This document shows positions 17,982-28,462 of a DNA stretch of 36,425 nucleotides, one piece after another (within the stretch, counting starts at the first letter, position 1; each line of letters opens with the position of its first letter). Both the position numbers and the translations under genes were made by a program. The stretch is taken from contig CAJXZZ010000024.1 of assembly GCA_913065105.1 (NCBI GenBank), positions 1-36,425 of the forward strand. Reading direction: 5' to 3'. The stretch is from an uncultured Gammaproteobacteria bacterium (GTDB taxonomy: Bacteria; Pseudomonadota; Gammaproteobacteria; SZUA-229). The notes under the pieces were generated by a model that was not told the origin of the DNA, searched no databases, and saw only the letters and a list, made by a program, of their open reading frames with translations.

Positions 17982-18752
17982 TTATTTTTCTGTGCGTTTT
18001 TTTATCGATTTAATCGCATCGACAACTTCATCATAAGCATGTTGTGAGATTTCGTTTCTGCTTTTTCCTTTGCTGCTGATCGGTTCAAGAAAATGTACCT
18101 CAACGTCAATATGTGGTGCGCGTGCGATCAGATCAAAAGATTCACTTATGCTGGTATCGCCGATAAACAATGTCGCTGGATTAATTTCTGGACTACCTGT
18201 TTCAGGATTTACCAGCGGAAAAAAAATAGCTATCGGCTGCACCATTGCGTGTGCGTCGATAGCGCTTTGCATCATACGGCTGTGAAACTTTTTAATATGA
18301 CCATCGGTGGTTGTACCCTCGGCAAAGATAAGGCTGTTATGTTGCTGATTTAAGGCGGCGGTTATTTCGCTACTTGCTTCTGAGGCGGAACCTTTTTTGC
18401 CGCGTTTTATATATAAGGTGCCGACACGCGATGACAGCCAGCCAAATACTGGCATGGCTTTAACTTCGTGTTTAGATAAAAAATGCACGGGTACCAGACT
18501 GCCGATGATAAAGATATCCAGCCAGGAGATGTGGTTAGAAACAAATAGTGTTTTCTCGGTTAGCGCTGTGCCGTATATTTTTGTTCGCACCCCAAGAGCG
18601 CGTGCAACACTGCCAAGCCATGTGGTGATGAAAGTGCTGGCTAGACCACGCGTGGGGGTAGTATTGCGTAGTAGAACACTGCTTATAATCATGCAGATGA
18701 TGATTAACAAACTAAGCAGTATTGATCGGTAAATTTTTCTGATTACGGGCAT
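17982..18752 (-). CDS. Lysophospholipid (1-acylglycerol-3-phosphate) acyltransferase, PlsC family
   Basis: SNHISWLD (HX4D), FAEGTTTDG. Confidence 0.88.
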   Translation of the reverse strand: MPVIRKIYRSILLSLLIIICMIISSVLLRNTTPTRGLASTFITTWLGSVARALGVRTKIYGTALTEKTLFVSNHISWLDIFIIGSLVPVHFLSKHEVKAMPVFGWLSSRVGTLYIKRGKKGSASEASSEITAALNQQHNSLIFAEGTTTDGHIKKFHSRMMQSAIDAHAMVQPIAIFFPLVNPETGSPEINPATLFIGDTSISESFDLIARAPHIDVEVHFLEPISSKGKSRNEISQHAYDEVVDAIKSIKKRTEK

Positions 18753-18798
18753 TGGCTGTGGTTAGCGAAAAGTAATTAAAGCGTCTGGCCAGATCGAG

Positions 18799-19638
18799 CT
18801 AATCAAATCGCATTGATAGGTCGATGGCTTTGATGTTCTTGGTTAAAGCGCCTGTGGATATATAATCAACACCCGTTTTAGCAACATCGTGAATATTATC
18901 GATGGTGATGTTTCCGGAAGCCTCGCTAATGATTTTTCCTTTACAGATAGCAACTGCCTGTTTTAAGTTTGTAGCCTCGAAATTATCTAACAGCACATGA
19001 TCTGCCCCAGCATCGATGGCCTGTTGCAGTTCGTTAAGATTTTCAACTTCGACTTCAATGTTTAAATCAGGGCTATGGAAGCGTGCTTCTTTGATTGCAT
19101 TCTGTATGCCGCCACAGGCATTGATGTGGTTTTCTTTAATTAAAAAGGCATCAAATAAACCTAAACGATGGTTCTCACAACCACCACATGACACCGCGTA
19201 TTTTTGCGCCATGCGCAGACCAGGAATGGTCTTTCGTGTATCAAGAATTTTTGTTTTTGAGTCTTTGAGCTTTTTTGCGTACTGTGCAGATAAGGTGGCG
19301 GTGGCAGATAAGGTCTGTACGAAGTTAAGCGCTGTACGCTCGCCGGTGAGGATGTTTTGAGAAGAGCCACTGATGGTGCAGATGGTCTGATCGGCATCAA
19401 TCTCATCGCCATCATCGACGAACCAGTCGATCAATATCTCGTCATCTATCTGTCGGTAGGTTTCTTCAAACCAGTCGAGCCCACAGAACACACAGGCCTC
19501 GCGATTGATAACCGTAGCGAGAGAGATATTGTCGTGAGGGATTAATTCAGCGGTTATGTCACCTTTGCCGACATCTTCTTTCAGTGCATTAAAAACGTTT
19601 TCTTCAATAATGCTATGCGGTACCTGTAAAAAAGCCAT
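18799..19638 (-). CDS. nadC: Nicotinate-nucleotide diphosphorylase (carboxylating)
   Basis: EDVGKGDITAELIP, LDTRKTIPGLRMAQKYAVSCGGCENHRLGLFDAFLIKENH, EASGNITIDNI. Confidence 0.95.
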   Translation of the reverse strand: MAFLQVPHSIIEENVFNALKEDVGKGDITAELIPHDNISLATVINREACVFCGLDWFEETYRQIDDEILIDWFVDDGDEIDADQTICTISGSSQNILTGERTALNFVQTLSATATLSAQYAKKLKDSKTKILDTRKTIPGLRMAQKYAVSCGGCENHRLGLFDAFLIKENHINACGGIQNAIKEARFHSPDLNIEVEVENLNELQQAIDAGADHVLLDNFEATNLKQAVAICKGKIISEASGNITIDNIHDVAKTGVDYISTGALTKNIKAIDLSMRFD

Positions 19639-19641
19639 CGT

Positions 19642-20970
19642 TTAAACTATCGCTTTACATAAAATTTTTGAGTTGCGTTGATAGTTGTATAGTGATTTTT
19701 TCTCTATCGGTAGATCGTCAGCGTCACATTCGACAAAACCACGTTCGATAAACCAGTGCATGGTCTGTGTCGTTAAGGTGAATAATTTTTTCATGTGTTG
19801 TTTCCTTGCCTGCCATTCGACATGCTGCATCAGATCATCGCCGCGACCATGTTGCTGGTAGTCCGGATGTACGGCAAGGCAGGCAAGTTCTGCAGCACGC
19901 TTTTTATCAAAAGCAAAGAGGGCTGCGCAGGCGATTATCATGCCGTCACGTTCGATGACTGTGAAGTTATTAATGTCCAGTTCCAGTTGCTCGCGTGAAC
20001 GTTTGACCAGTACTCCCTGTTCTTCCAGAGGGGAGATCAATTCCATGATGCCGCCAATGTCGTCGATTGATGCGGTGCGTAAACCTTCATAATTTTCAGC
20101 GGTAACCAGTGTGCCTACGCCATCTCGGGTATACAGTTCCAGTAGCAGAGCGCCATCGGTTTTCCGGCTGACAAGATGCACGCGATGCACGCCACTACGG
20201 CAGGCCTGGGCGGCGTTATTTAAGTGTGATTGTGTTTCATCATCTTCGTCTGTGCCGTGATCTTTTAACCAGTTTTCTGCCTGCGGTAAATTTAGCTGCT
20301 GCAGCAAACTGCCTTTCTTATCAGTAACACCATTATTTTCCATGACAAAAATTAATTTGTCAGCATTGAGGGCTATGGCCGTTTCAGTAGCCACATCTTC
20401 CGCGCGTAAATTAAATATTTCACCAGAAGGTGAATAGCCGATGGGAGAGATCAAAACGACATTATTGTTCTGCAGGTGCTGATCAATGGCATCGGCATCG
20501 ACATTTCTTACATTGCCGGTCTGGCAATAATCGATACCATTTCTGATGCCGTACGGTCGAGCGGTAATAAAATTACCTGAAACGACGCGTAATGCAGCAC
20601 CAGCCATCGGGGTATTTGGCAGGCCCATAGAAAGCTTGGCTTCGATGCTCATACGTACCTGGCCGACTGCCTGTTCTACTGCCGGCATATTTTCATTTAA
20701 GGTAATGCGCATATTGTCGGCAAATTCAGACTTGATCTTTAAGGTGCTTAGCTGTTGTTCGATCTGTGGTCGCGCGCCGTGCACCAGTACGATACGAACA
20801 CCGAGGCTGCCCAGTAAAGCGATATCATGAATCAGGTGAGCAAAACCAGCATGTTCGACCGCTTCGCCGCCAAACAGGATGACGAAGGTGCGGCCACGGT
20901 GAGCGTGTATGTAGGGGGCTGATTGCCGAAACCAGTCAACATGCGTGTTATTTTTATTAATTTTTTCCAC
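19642..20970 (-). CDS. argA: Amino-acid N-acetyltransferase (N-acetylglutamate synthase, AAK + GNAT)
   Basis: WFRQSAPYIHAHRGRTFVILFGGEAV, LLGSLGVRIVLVHGARPQIE, GNAT segment LAVHPDYQQHGRGDDLMQHV. Confidence 0.95.
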   Translation of the reverse strand: MEKINKNNTHVDWFRQSAPYIHAHRGRTFVILFGGEAVEHAGFAHLIHDIALLGSLGVRIVLVHGARPQIEQQLSTLKIKSEFADNMRITLNENMPAVEQAVGQVRMSIEAKLSMGLPNTPMAGAALRVVSGNFITARPYGIRNGIDYCQTGNVRNVDADAIDQHLQNNNVVLISPIGYSPSGEIFNLRAEDVATETAIALNADKLIFVMENNGVTDKKGSLLQQLNLPQAENWLKDHGTDEDDETQSHLNNAAQACRSGVHRVHLVSRKTDGALLLELYTRDGVGTLVTAENYEGLRTASIDDIGGIMELISPLEEQGVLVKRSREQLELDINNFTVIERDGMIIACAALFAFDKKRAAELACLAVHPDYQQHGRGDDLMQHVEWQARKQHMKKLFTLTTQTMHWFIERGFVECDADDLPIEKKSLYNYQRNSKILCKAIV

Positions 20971-21132
20971 CTTGTGGTCTCAGTACTTCTTTCGTAACAA
21001 CATACCTAGTAATATACCCGATTCTGTTGTCTATTCAATCGATAAATAATTACTGCATTGAGTATTAATCAATAGTCGGGCTTCGATAGTCAGATCTCGA
21101 ATATTTAGTAAGCATTATAGAAGGTTAGTTAC

Positions 21133-22809
21133 ATGGCGAATGATAAAACACGCAAATTCTCATCAATCATCGTTGATGGTGTCGCACAGGCACCCAGTCG
21201 TGCGATGTTGCATGCCGTCGGTTTTAAGGACAGCGATTTTAAAAAACCGCAGGTCGGTATCGCTTCGACCTGGAGCATGGTGACGCCCTGTAATATGCAT
21301 ATTAATAAACTGGCTGAAGATGCTGGCCGTGGAGCGGATCAAGCCGGCGGTAAAAGTATTATATTTAATACCATTACGGTATCTGACGGGATTTCTATGG
21401 GCACGCCAGGTATGCGTTACTCATTAGTATCACGCGAAGTGATCGCAGATTCCATCGAAACGGTAGCGGGTGCGCAAGGTTTTGATGGCGTGGTTGCGAT
21501 CGGTGGCTGCGATAAAAATATGCCGGGCTGTATGATCGGTCTTTCTCGACTTAATAGGCCTTCTATCTTTGTTTATGGCGGTACCATCAAACCGGGCGCT
21601 AAACGCCGCGATATAGTTTCAGTATTCGAGGCGGTCGGTGGCCATGCTGCGGGTAAGGTGTCTGATGCAGAATTAAAAGAAGTTGAAGATACTGCCATAC
21701 CGGGCCCGGGCTCGTGTGGTGGTATGTACACAGCAAATACCATGGCGTCGGCGATCGAAGCTCTGGGCATGAGTTTGCCAAACAGTTCGGCGCAGGAAGC
21801 TGTGTCTGTTGATAAAGAGGAAGATTGTGTTCGTGCCGGTGAAGCGGTGATGAATCTGATCGAAAAAGATATAAAACCCAGCGATATCATGACGCGCAAA
21901 TCGTTTGAAAATGCGATTACCGTTGTCATCGCAATCGGTGGTTCGACCAATGCGGTATTGCATCTGTTGGCGATGGCGTATTCCGCCAATGTAAAACTTG
22001 AGCTGGATGATTTTACCCGTATAGGTGCCAAAGTTCCGGTGCTGGCTGATGTGAAACCCAGTGGTAAGTACCTGATGTCTGAGCTGATCGAAATCGGCGG
22101 CATTCAGCCGTTGATGAAAGTGTTGCTGGACGTTGGTCTATTGCATGGTGACTGTATGACCGTTACTGGTAAAACCATGGCGGAGAACCTGGCCGATGTG
22201 GATCCCTATCCCGAAGGCCAGGATATTATTCACAAGCTGGAAGATCCGATCAAAAAAGACAGCCACCTGGTGGTGCTCTATGGCAATCTGGCGCCAACCG
22301 GTGCAGTGGCGAAAATTTCCGGTAAAGAAGGTCTGCATTTCAGTGGCAATGCGCGTGTGTTTGAATCAGAAGAAACAGCGCTGGCTGCCATCCTCGATGG
22401 CACCGTGGTTAAAGATGATGTGATCGTTATCCGTCATGAAGGTCCGGTAGGTGGTCCTGGTATGCGCGAGATGCTGAGTCCAACCGGTGCCATTATGGGT
22501 AAAGGTATGGGCAAGGATGTTGCGCTGATTACCGATGGTCGTTTCTCTGGCGGCAGTCACGGTTTTGTTGTCGGTCATGTCACCCCGGAAGCTGCTGTGG
22601 GCGGCCCGATTGCTATTATCGAAACCGGTGATGGCATTACTATAGATGCTGAAAGTAGAACACTGAATCTGAATGTGTCACAAGAAGAGATCGAAACCCG
22701 CTTAAGCAAATGGAAAGCGCCACCGCCAAAAGAAACACGTGGTGTATTAGCGAAATATGCAAAATTAGTTTCTTCGGCGTCAGAAGGCGCGGTGACAGAC
22801 AAGTTTTAG
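21133..22809 (+). CDS. ilvD: Dihydroxy-acid dehydratase
   Basis: [61 protein letters not shown]. Confidence 0.96.
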   Translation: MANDKTRKFSSIIVDGVAQAPSRAMLHAVGFKDSDFKKPQVGIASTWSMVTPCNMHINKLAEDAGRGADQAGGKSIIFNTITVSDGISMGTPGMRYSLVSREVIADSIETVAGAQGFDGVVAIGGCDKNMPGCMIGLSRLNRPSIFVYGGTIKPGAKRRDIVSVFEAVGGHAAGKVSDAELKEVEDTAIPGPGSCGGMYTANTMASAIEALGMSLPNSSAQEAVSVDKEEDCVRAGEAVMNLIEKDIKPSDIMTRKSFENAITVVIAIGGSTNAVLHLLAMAYSANVKLELDDFTRIGAKVPVLADVKPSGKYLMSELIEIGGIQPLMKVLLDVGLLHGDCMTVTGKTMAENLADVDPYPEGQDIIHKLEDPIKKDSHLVVLYGNLAPTGAVAKISGKEGLHFSGNARVFESEETALAAILDGTVVKDDVIVIRHEGPVGGPGMREMLSPTGAIMGKGMGKDVALITDGRFSGGSHGFVVGHVTPEAAVGGPIAIIETGDGITIDAESRTLNLNVSQEEIETRLSKWKAPPPKETRGVLAKYAKLVSSASEGAVTDKF

Positions 22810-22869
22810 ACATTTTCCGGGACGATACTCATCTTGTCCGGGCCTAAAGAAATAGAGTGAAATGTACAG

Positions 22870-24837
22870 ATGCTAAATAAGGATAATCGCTCGGTCGATT
22901 TGTTGGCTTATTATTTTATAAGTTTACTAACTCTCGTTTTTTTTGGCCTGGTTTATAAAAGCCTGTTTGTTGTTTATAACTACTCGCAATTTTCTGCGCT
23001 GTCATTTTCACAAATCATCTATGCGCTATTCTGGGGTATACGCTTTGATCTGGCGTCGGCAGCGTTGTTAGGTTTGTTTGCTAGCTTTATAGTATGGCTT
23101 TCCTGGCGATTCACGCCGTCTAAATCCCACGCATTATTCATACTGGTCTTGATGCTTGTTTTACAGTTGTCAATGCAAACGGGTGATACCATATACTTTG
23201 CAGAGTCTGGTCGCCACGTCAGTTATGAAATGCGCGATGTATTAACCGATGCCTCCGGTCTTTTTATGACGGCGTTGACCAGTCATTATCTGTTTATCGT
23301 TTTAAGTTATGTGTTAGGTATAACGCTCTTGTTTTTTGTCGTGAAACTACTGCGACCTGTTTTATCCACTGCGGTTAATCATGCTGCTACCAGCGTAGCC
23401 ACATCGGTGAAGCCGAAATACTTTGTAGATATAATGTTTGTGGTTATTTTACTGCTGTCGATCGTTCTGGTTCGAGGCGGGGTCACCGGTTTGCCGCAGA
23501 GTGTGATTTCCGTGTTTAAGATCGGAGATGCTGAGCAAGCCATTATTACTATGAATGGCGCATATAGCGTTGTATATGGGGTGATAAATAGCGCGAAGGA
23601 AATTGATCGCGTTACGACCAAACTGCCTGAAGATATCAATATTGATCAGGTGATGCGCTCGCTTTATCCGCTAACGCCTGACTTTGCTCCAGTGGTTGAA
23701 AACACAAGTACAAAATATAACCTGGTATTTATTCTGATGGAAGGCTGGCATGCCGATTTTATGTCATCCTATGGGTATGAATTTGACACAACACCGTTTT
23801 ATACAGAAATAAAAGCAAAGTCTTTAGCGCCTCTGGGTGTCATCGCTGGTGGTGTCAGAACAACAGAAGGTATCTATGCAACATTTTGTTCGCAACAAAA
23901 TCCTCTGGGTAAAACCATTGCGCAAACCAGTTTGCAAAATAATCACTATAATTGTCTGCCATCAATCTTAAAAAGACATGGCTGGCATACCGCTTTTTTC
24001 CAGGGTACGCACAAAGAAACAAGCGGTACGGGTGCTTTTGCACAGAGCCTGGGATTTACTGATAGTTTTGCTAAAGAGGATATGCCAGAGGGGCGTTACC
24101 CGCATAATTACTGGGGCGCGCATGACCCTGATATTTATGATTATCTGTTAGATAAGCTTGATACGATGCCGCAGCCTTTTTTGGTTGGCGTTAATACAAA
24201 TACAACTCACGATAGAAAAGTACCCGATGGAGCTAATGCTGTTTTTGGTATGAAGACCAAGATGCAGAAGCATCAGAGTGTTATTCATTTCGCGGATCAG
24301 GCGATGAAGGAGTTTTTTGAGAAAATAAAACAGAAACCGTATTATAAAGATACAATATTCGTGTTGATGTCAGATCATACCCATGGCAAACATAAAAGCC
24401 TTGCTGCCACATATTTCATACCCGGTGTAATTTATGCAGAGGATCTGGTGCCAACAAAGACAGTCGAGCGCTACGTTTCGCAAAGAGATTTTTCTCCTAC
24501 AATTCTGGAGATTCTTGGGCTTCCGGCATCGCCGTCTTTTACTGGAAAATCTTTCTGGTCAAAGAGAGATGATGTCTATTTTTCCGATTATTTCGATTCG
24601 GGCAGTATAGGCTGGATAAATGATAGTTTACTGGTGGAAACCAGTGTGGAGAACCCAGAAGTTACCAAGTGTTATACATTAGAAAAGGGATTGCTGAACG
24701 CTACGCAGGTGGACTGTAGTGAAAAGCATAAAAGTGAATCTTTGAAATCATTAGTCTTTACTTCTTATAGTCAGGACCTGTTATTCAAAGGTAAAACAGA
24801 AAAGTACTACGGGTTTTTAGAAAAAAATAATGAATAA
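22870..24837 (+). CDS. LtaS-like membrane sulfatase / phosphoglycerol transferase-type protein
   Basis: N-terminal multi-pass membrane region, then sulfatase domain (ILMEGWHADFMSSYGYEFDTTPFY, GGVRTTEGIYATFC, VLMSDHTHGKH). Confidence 0.85.
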   Translation: MLNKDNRSVDLLAYYFISLLTLVFFGLVYKSLFVVYNYSQFSALSFSQIIYALFWGIRFDLASAALLGLFASFIVWLSWRFTPSKSHALFILVLMLVLQLSMQTGDTIYFAESGRHVSYEMRDVLTDASGLFMTALTSHYLFIVLSYVLGITLLFFVVKLLRPVLSTAVNHAATSVATSVKPKYFVDIMFVVILLLSIVLVRGGVTGLPQSVISVFKIGDAEQAIITMNGAYSVVYGVINSAKEIDRVTTKLPEDINIDQVMRSLYPLTPDFAPVVENTSTKYNLVFILMEGWHADFMSSYGYEFDTTPFYTEIKAKSLAPLGVIAGGVRTTEGIYATFCSQQNPLGKTIAQTSLQNNHYNCLPSILKRHGWHTAFFQGTHKETSGTGAFAQSLGFTDSFAKEDMPEGRYPHNYWGAHDPDIYDYLLDKLDTMPQPFLVGVNTNTTHDRKVPDGANAVFGMKTKMQKHQSVIHFADQAMKEFFEKIKQKPYYKDTIFVLMSDHTHGKHKSLAATYFIPGVIYAEDLVPTKTVERYVSQRDFSPTILEILGLPASPSFTGKSFWSKRDDVYFSDYFDSGSIGWINDSLLVETSVENPEVTKCYTLEKGLLNATQVDCSEKHKSESLKSLVFTSYSQDLLFKGKTEKYYGFLEKNNE

Positions 24838-26203
24838 ATTTGAAGTGGTCGATGCAGTTATTTCCCCAAAAGGGCAGCTTGAAATGCTGTCACAGTTTGA
24901 GGTTGTTCACATATTAGATACCAGTCAGGGCGATCTGATGCATATCTTCCGGAACTGTTCACTCGCCGTTTTGAATAGTGGCAGCGCACTCGATGACGGG
25001 CAGGAATTGCTGGCGCGGTATCCTGATTTTTCGATCGAAGTCGTGCAGCGCCAGCGCGGTATAAAGTTAGCTTTGAAAAATGCACCTGCTATTGCGTTTG
25101 TTGATGGCGAGCTGATGGCCGGTATTAACGAACATCTTTTCACCGTTTTACGCGATGTTATCTACGTGCATAACAAAGTGATGAATTCGCCGCGCTTCAA
25201 TCTAGATGCGTCGATAGATGTCACCAATGCGGTGTTTCATATCTTACGTAATGCGCAAGTTTTTATTCCCGGTTTAGAGCCCAATCTTGTGGTTTGCTGG
25301 GGCGGGCATTCCATCGGCCTTGAGGAGTATGACTATACCAAAGTGGTCGGTTATCAGATGGGGTTGCGTGACCTGGATATCTGCACCGGCTGTGGTCCAG
25401 GCGCGATGAAAGGGCCGATGAAGGGGGCGACCATCGGGCATGCCAAGCAGCGGACCGGCGTCGGACGATATATGGGTCTGACCGAACCGGGTATCATTGC
25501 CGCCGAGTCTCCGAATCCGATCGTGAACAAGCTGATCATTATGCCGGACATAGAAAAACGGCTGGAAGCATTCGTGCGCACCGGCCACGGTATCGTCGTT
25601 TTTCCGGGTGGCGCGGGTACGGCAGAAGAAATACTCTATATATTAGGTATATTACTGCATCCAAAAAATGCAGCCGTACCTTTCCCATTGATATTTACCG
25701 GACCAAAATGTGCGGAAAATTATTTTAAGCAGATCAATCAGTTTATTGTCGATACGCTGGGGCTGGATGCACAGCAGCGTTATAAGATCATCATCGATGA
25801 TCCGCAGCGCGTCGCGATTGAAATGAAAGAAGGCATGAAAAAAGTACTTGAGTTCAGAGAACGGCAAAGTGATGCATTTTATTACAACTGGACTTTGCAC
25901 ATCGATGACCAGTTCCAGAAACCGTTTGATCCGACACACGATAACATGCGTAATCTTGCCTTACACAAAGATCAGGAAAGCCATTTATTGGCAGCAAATC
26001 TAAGACGTGCCTTTTCAGGTGTGGTGGCAGGAAATGTGAAAGCAGAAGGTATCCGTGCTATCGAAGAGCACGGCCATTTTGAGCTCAATGGCGATAAAGA
26101 GATCATGCAACCGATGGATGAATTGTTAACGGCATTTGTAGAACAACAACGGATGAAACTGCCAGGAACAGCGTATGTTCCGTGTTATAAGATTATCAAG
26201 TAA
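24830..26203 (+). CDS. ppnN: Nucleotide 5'-monophosphate nucleosidase PpnN (YgdH)
   Basis: FRNCSLAVLNSGS, VVCWGGHSI, CTGCGPGAMKGPMKGATIGHAKQR, FPGGAGTAEEILYILGILL, MKLPGTAYVPCY; matches remembered E. coli YgdH. Confidence 0.93.
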   Translation: MNKFEVVDAVISPKGQLEMLSQFEVVHILDTSQGDLMHIFRNCSLAVLNSGSALDDGQELLARYPDFSIEVVQRQRGIKLALKNAPAIAFVDGELMAGINEHLFTVLRDVIYVHNKVMNSPRFNLDASIDVTNAVFHILRNAQVFIPGLEPNLVVCWGGHSIGLEEYDYTKVVGYQMGLRDLDICTGCGPGAMKGPMKGATIGHAKQRTGVGRYMGLTEPGIIAAESPNPIVNKLIIMPDIEKRLEAFVRTGHGIVVFPGGAGTAEEILYILGILLHPKNAAVPFPLIFTGPKCAENYFKQINQFIVDTLGLDAQQRYKIIIDDPQRVAIEMKEGMKKVLEFRERQSDAFYYNWTLHIDDQFQKPFDPTHDNMRNLALHKDQESHLLAANLRRAFSGVVAGNVKAEGIRAIEEHGHFELNGDKEIMQPMDELLTAFVEQQRMKLPGTAYVPCYKIIK

Positions 26204-26220
26204 ATTCTAAAGATTATTTT

Positions 26221-26284
26221 ACCGCATAGACGCAGAGGGTTGTTTTGTTAGCTGCGCTGCCAATATAAAAATGTTCTCTCTGTA
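26221..26284. repeat. Decayed copy of the palindromic intergenic repeat
   Basis: ACCGCATAGACGCAGAG...GCTGCGCTGCC...TTCTCTCTGTAA. Confidence 0.55.
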
Positions 26285-26319
26285 ACCTGATCGATGGCGT
26301 GCTTAGAAGATGATTTAGT

Positions 26320-26396
26320 AATAGCTTTAAGTCAGGTATTTTTTGATGCATATCAGCACGTTAAAGCTATTTTGGGGAAAATGCAAAATAGCATCA
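26320..26396. promoter_or_regulatory. Intergenic element with overlapping inverted repeats
   Basis: AATAGCTTTAA (26320-26330)/TTAAAGCTATT (26361-26371); GCTATTTT (26366-26373)/AAAATAGC (26385-26392); TGATGC (26344-26349)/GCATCA (26391-26396). Confidence 0.5.
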
Positions 26397-26406
26397 GGAT
26401 AAAAAG

Positions 26407-26435
26407 CTTTCATTTTGTTACAGAATGATTACAAT
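26407..26435 (+). promoter_or_regulatory. Candidate sigma70-like promoter overlapping a reverse-oriented Pho-box-like sequence
   Basis: CTTTCA-17 bp-TACAAT; reverse strand of 26417-26434 reads TTGTAATCATTCTGTAAC, 13 of 18 by eye to CTGTCATAAATCTGTCAC. Confidence 0.3.
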
Positions 26436-26493
26436 GCGCAAAAAATTAAATCTATAAGATATTCCGCGCAATAGTGCCGGAGGAGAAGTAAAG

Positions 26494-27174
26494 ATGGCCA
26501 AAGGTGGTTACATGAGCGGGATTTTTGGCAGTTCGCCTGTCAGTCCCCTGCAAAAGCACATGTCAAAAGTCTATGCCTGTGCATCCGAATTAATTCCTCT
26601 GTTTAATGCTGTTATCAATGAAGATTGGGATGAGGTTGCTAAACGTCAGCAACTTATCTCTACTCTGGAACAAGAAGCCGATGATCTGAAAAAAGCACTG
26701 CGCCTGAATTTACCGAAAGGTTTGTTCATGCCGGTATCGCGTCAGGATCTGCTAGAAGTGTTATTGATGCAGGACCGTATCGCCAATAAAGCAAAAGATG
26801 TCGCGGGAACTATCGTCGGCCGGCACATGACCTTACCCGAAGTGATTCAGGAAGATTACATCCGATTTGTTACGCGTTGCGTAGCTGCGTGCAGGCAGGC
26901 AAGAAAAGCGATTAATGAACTTGATGAGTTATTTGAAACAGGGTTCAGCGGTCAGGAAGTTCAGATCGTCATTGATATGATCACCAAGCTGGATGATATA
27001 GAAAGTGACACCGATAATTTACAATCTGCTATACGTTATAAACTTTTCGAAGTTGAAAAAGACCTGCCGCCGATAGATATCATGTTTTTGTACAAGATCA
27101 TCGAAGCCACAGGTGAAGTTGCAGATAAGTCCCAGGGAGTGGGAAGTCGTTTACAACTAATGCTGGCAAGGTAG
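26494..27174 (+). CDS. TIGR00153/DUF47 family protein (PhoU-like, Pit-associated)
   Basis: FGSSPVSPLQKHMSKVYACASELIPLF; helical PhoU-like protein directly upstream of pit. Confidence 0.9.
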   Translation: MAKGGYMSGIFGSSPVSPLQKHMSKVYACASELIPLFNAVINEDWDEVAKRQQLISTLEQEADDLKKALRLNLPKGLFMPVSRQDLLEVLLMQDRIANKAKDVAGTIVGRHMTLPEVIQEDYIRFVTRCVAACRQARKAINELDELFETGFSGQEVQIVIDMITKLDDIESDTDNLQSAIRYKLFEVEKDLPPIDIMFLYKIIEATGEVADKSQGVGSRLQLMLAR

Positions 27175-27183
27175 AGGATAACG

Positions 27184-28449
27184 ATGGATATTATTGCTCA
27201 GTACGGCACGGTCTTTCTTATTCTTGCCGCAGTATTTGGTCTGTTCATGGCCTGGGGCATTGGTGCTAATGATGTAGCCAATGCGATGGCGACCTCTGTG
27301 GGTTCTAAGGCGCTTACTATTAAACAGGCGGTTTTGATTGCGGCTGTTTTTGAGTTTGCTGGCGCTATCCTTGCTGGTGGGCAGGTAACCAAAACCATTC
27401 GAAAAGGTATCGTGGATGCAGACCTGTTGTCCGCAACGCCTGAGTTGCTGCTCTATGGCATGCTGGCATCATTACTGGCGGCAGGTATCTGGTTGTTAAT
27501 CGCTTCGAGAAATGGCTGGCCGGTTTCGACCACACATTCGATCGTTGGTGCTATTGTTGGGTTTGCCATGGTAGGCATCGGTATGGATGCAGTGCATTGG
27601 AATAAAGTTGGTTTTATCGTTGCCAGCTGGGTAGTTTCACCAATGTTGGCGGGTTTTATTGCTTTTATGTTATTTCGCAGCGTACAGGCGCTTATTTTAG
27701 ATACTGAAGACCCGTTTGATAATGCTAAGAAGTATGTGCCTTATTATATGTTCCTGGTTGGTTTTATCATTGCGCTAGTCACCCTGGTAAAAGGTCTGAA
27801 ACATGTGGGATTAGATTTATCAACAGTAGAACAATATCTGTACGCATTTGCTGCGGGTATCGTTGTTATGGTTGTCGGTAAAGTTTTTGTAGGCAAGATT
27901 CAGCATGACCCTAAGATGGATAAAAAATTCCATTTTACTAATGTTGAGCGTGTATTTAGCGTCTTAATGGTTATCACTGCTTGTGCTATGGCGTTTGCTC
28001 ATGGTTCTAATGATGTGGCCAACGCGATTGGCCCTGTGGCAGCAGTGGTCAGTATTGTAAACAGTGGTGGTGAGGTTGCATCAAAATCTATGTTACCGCT
28101 GTGGGTGTTAGGCCTTGGTGGTATTGGTATTGTTATCGGTCTGATGATGTATGGTAAAAAAGTTATTGCAACCGTTGGTAATAATATTACCGAATTAACG
28201 CCAAGTCGCGGTTTTGCCGCAACCCTGGCAGCAGCGACAACGGTGGTCCTGGCTTCTGGTACTGGCTTACCTATCTCGACGACGCATACGTTGGTAGGTG
28301 CGGTGCTGGGTGTGGGGCTGGCGCGTGGTATGGCGGCATTGAATCTTACAGTCATTCGTAATATCTTCATGTCATGGGTAGTGACGCTACCTGCAGGTGC
28401 TATTCTCTCTATCCTGTTCTTCTTTACCTTAAAAGGTATTTTCAGTTAG
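27184..28449 (+). CDS. pit: Inorganic phosphate transporter, PiT family
   Basis: Duplicated signatures GANDVANAMATSVGSKAL and GSNDVANAIGPVAAVVS; PVSTTHSIVGA and PISTTHTLVGA. Confidence 0.94.
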   Translation: MDIIAQYGTVFLILAAVFGLFMAWGIGANDVANAMATSVGSKALTIKQAVLIAAVFEFAGAILAGGQVTKTIRKGIVDADLLSATPELLLYGMLASLLAAGIWLLIASRNGWPVSTTHSIVGAIVGFAMVGIGMDAVHWNKVGFIVASWVVSPMLAGFIAFMLFRSVQALILDTEDPFDNAKKYVPYYMFLVGFIIALVTLVKGLKHVGLDLSTVEQYLYAFAAGIVVMVVGKVFVGKIQHDPKMDKKFHFTNVERVFSVLMVITACAMAFAHGSNDVANAIGPVAAVVSIVNSGGEVASKSMLPLWVLGLGGIGIVIGLMMYGKKVIATVGNNITELTPSRGFAATLAAATTVVLASGTGLPISTTHTLVGAVLGVGLARGMAALNLTVIRNIFMSWVVTLPAGAILSILFFFTLKGIFS

Positions 28450-28462
28450 CTTATTTGTCTTT

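Noticed and set aside
21061-21085. ARG-box-like inverted repeat ATTGAGTATTAATCAAT between argA and ilvD
   Set aside because: Does not match the TGAAT-ATTCA half-site pattern of ArgR well enough to call.
21573-22103. 176-aa minus-strand ORF inside ilvD
   Set aside because: Shadow ORF fully antisense to a clearly conserved gene; translation is Ser/Pro/Ile-rich with no recognisable domain.
22815-22850. CCGGGAC...GTCCGGG hairpin after ilvD
   Set aside because: Contains a stem mismatch and no U-tract; may be chance or a weak structure.
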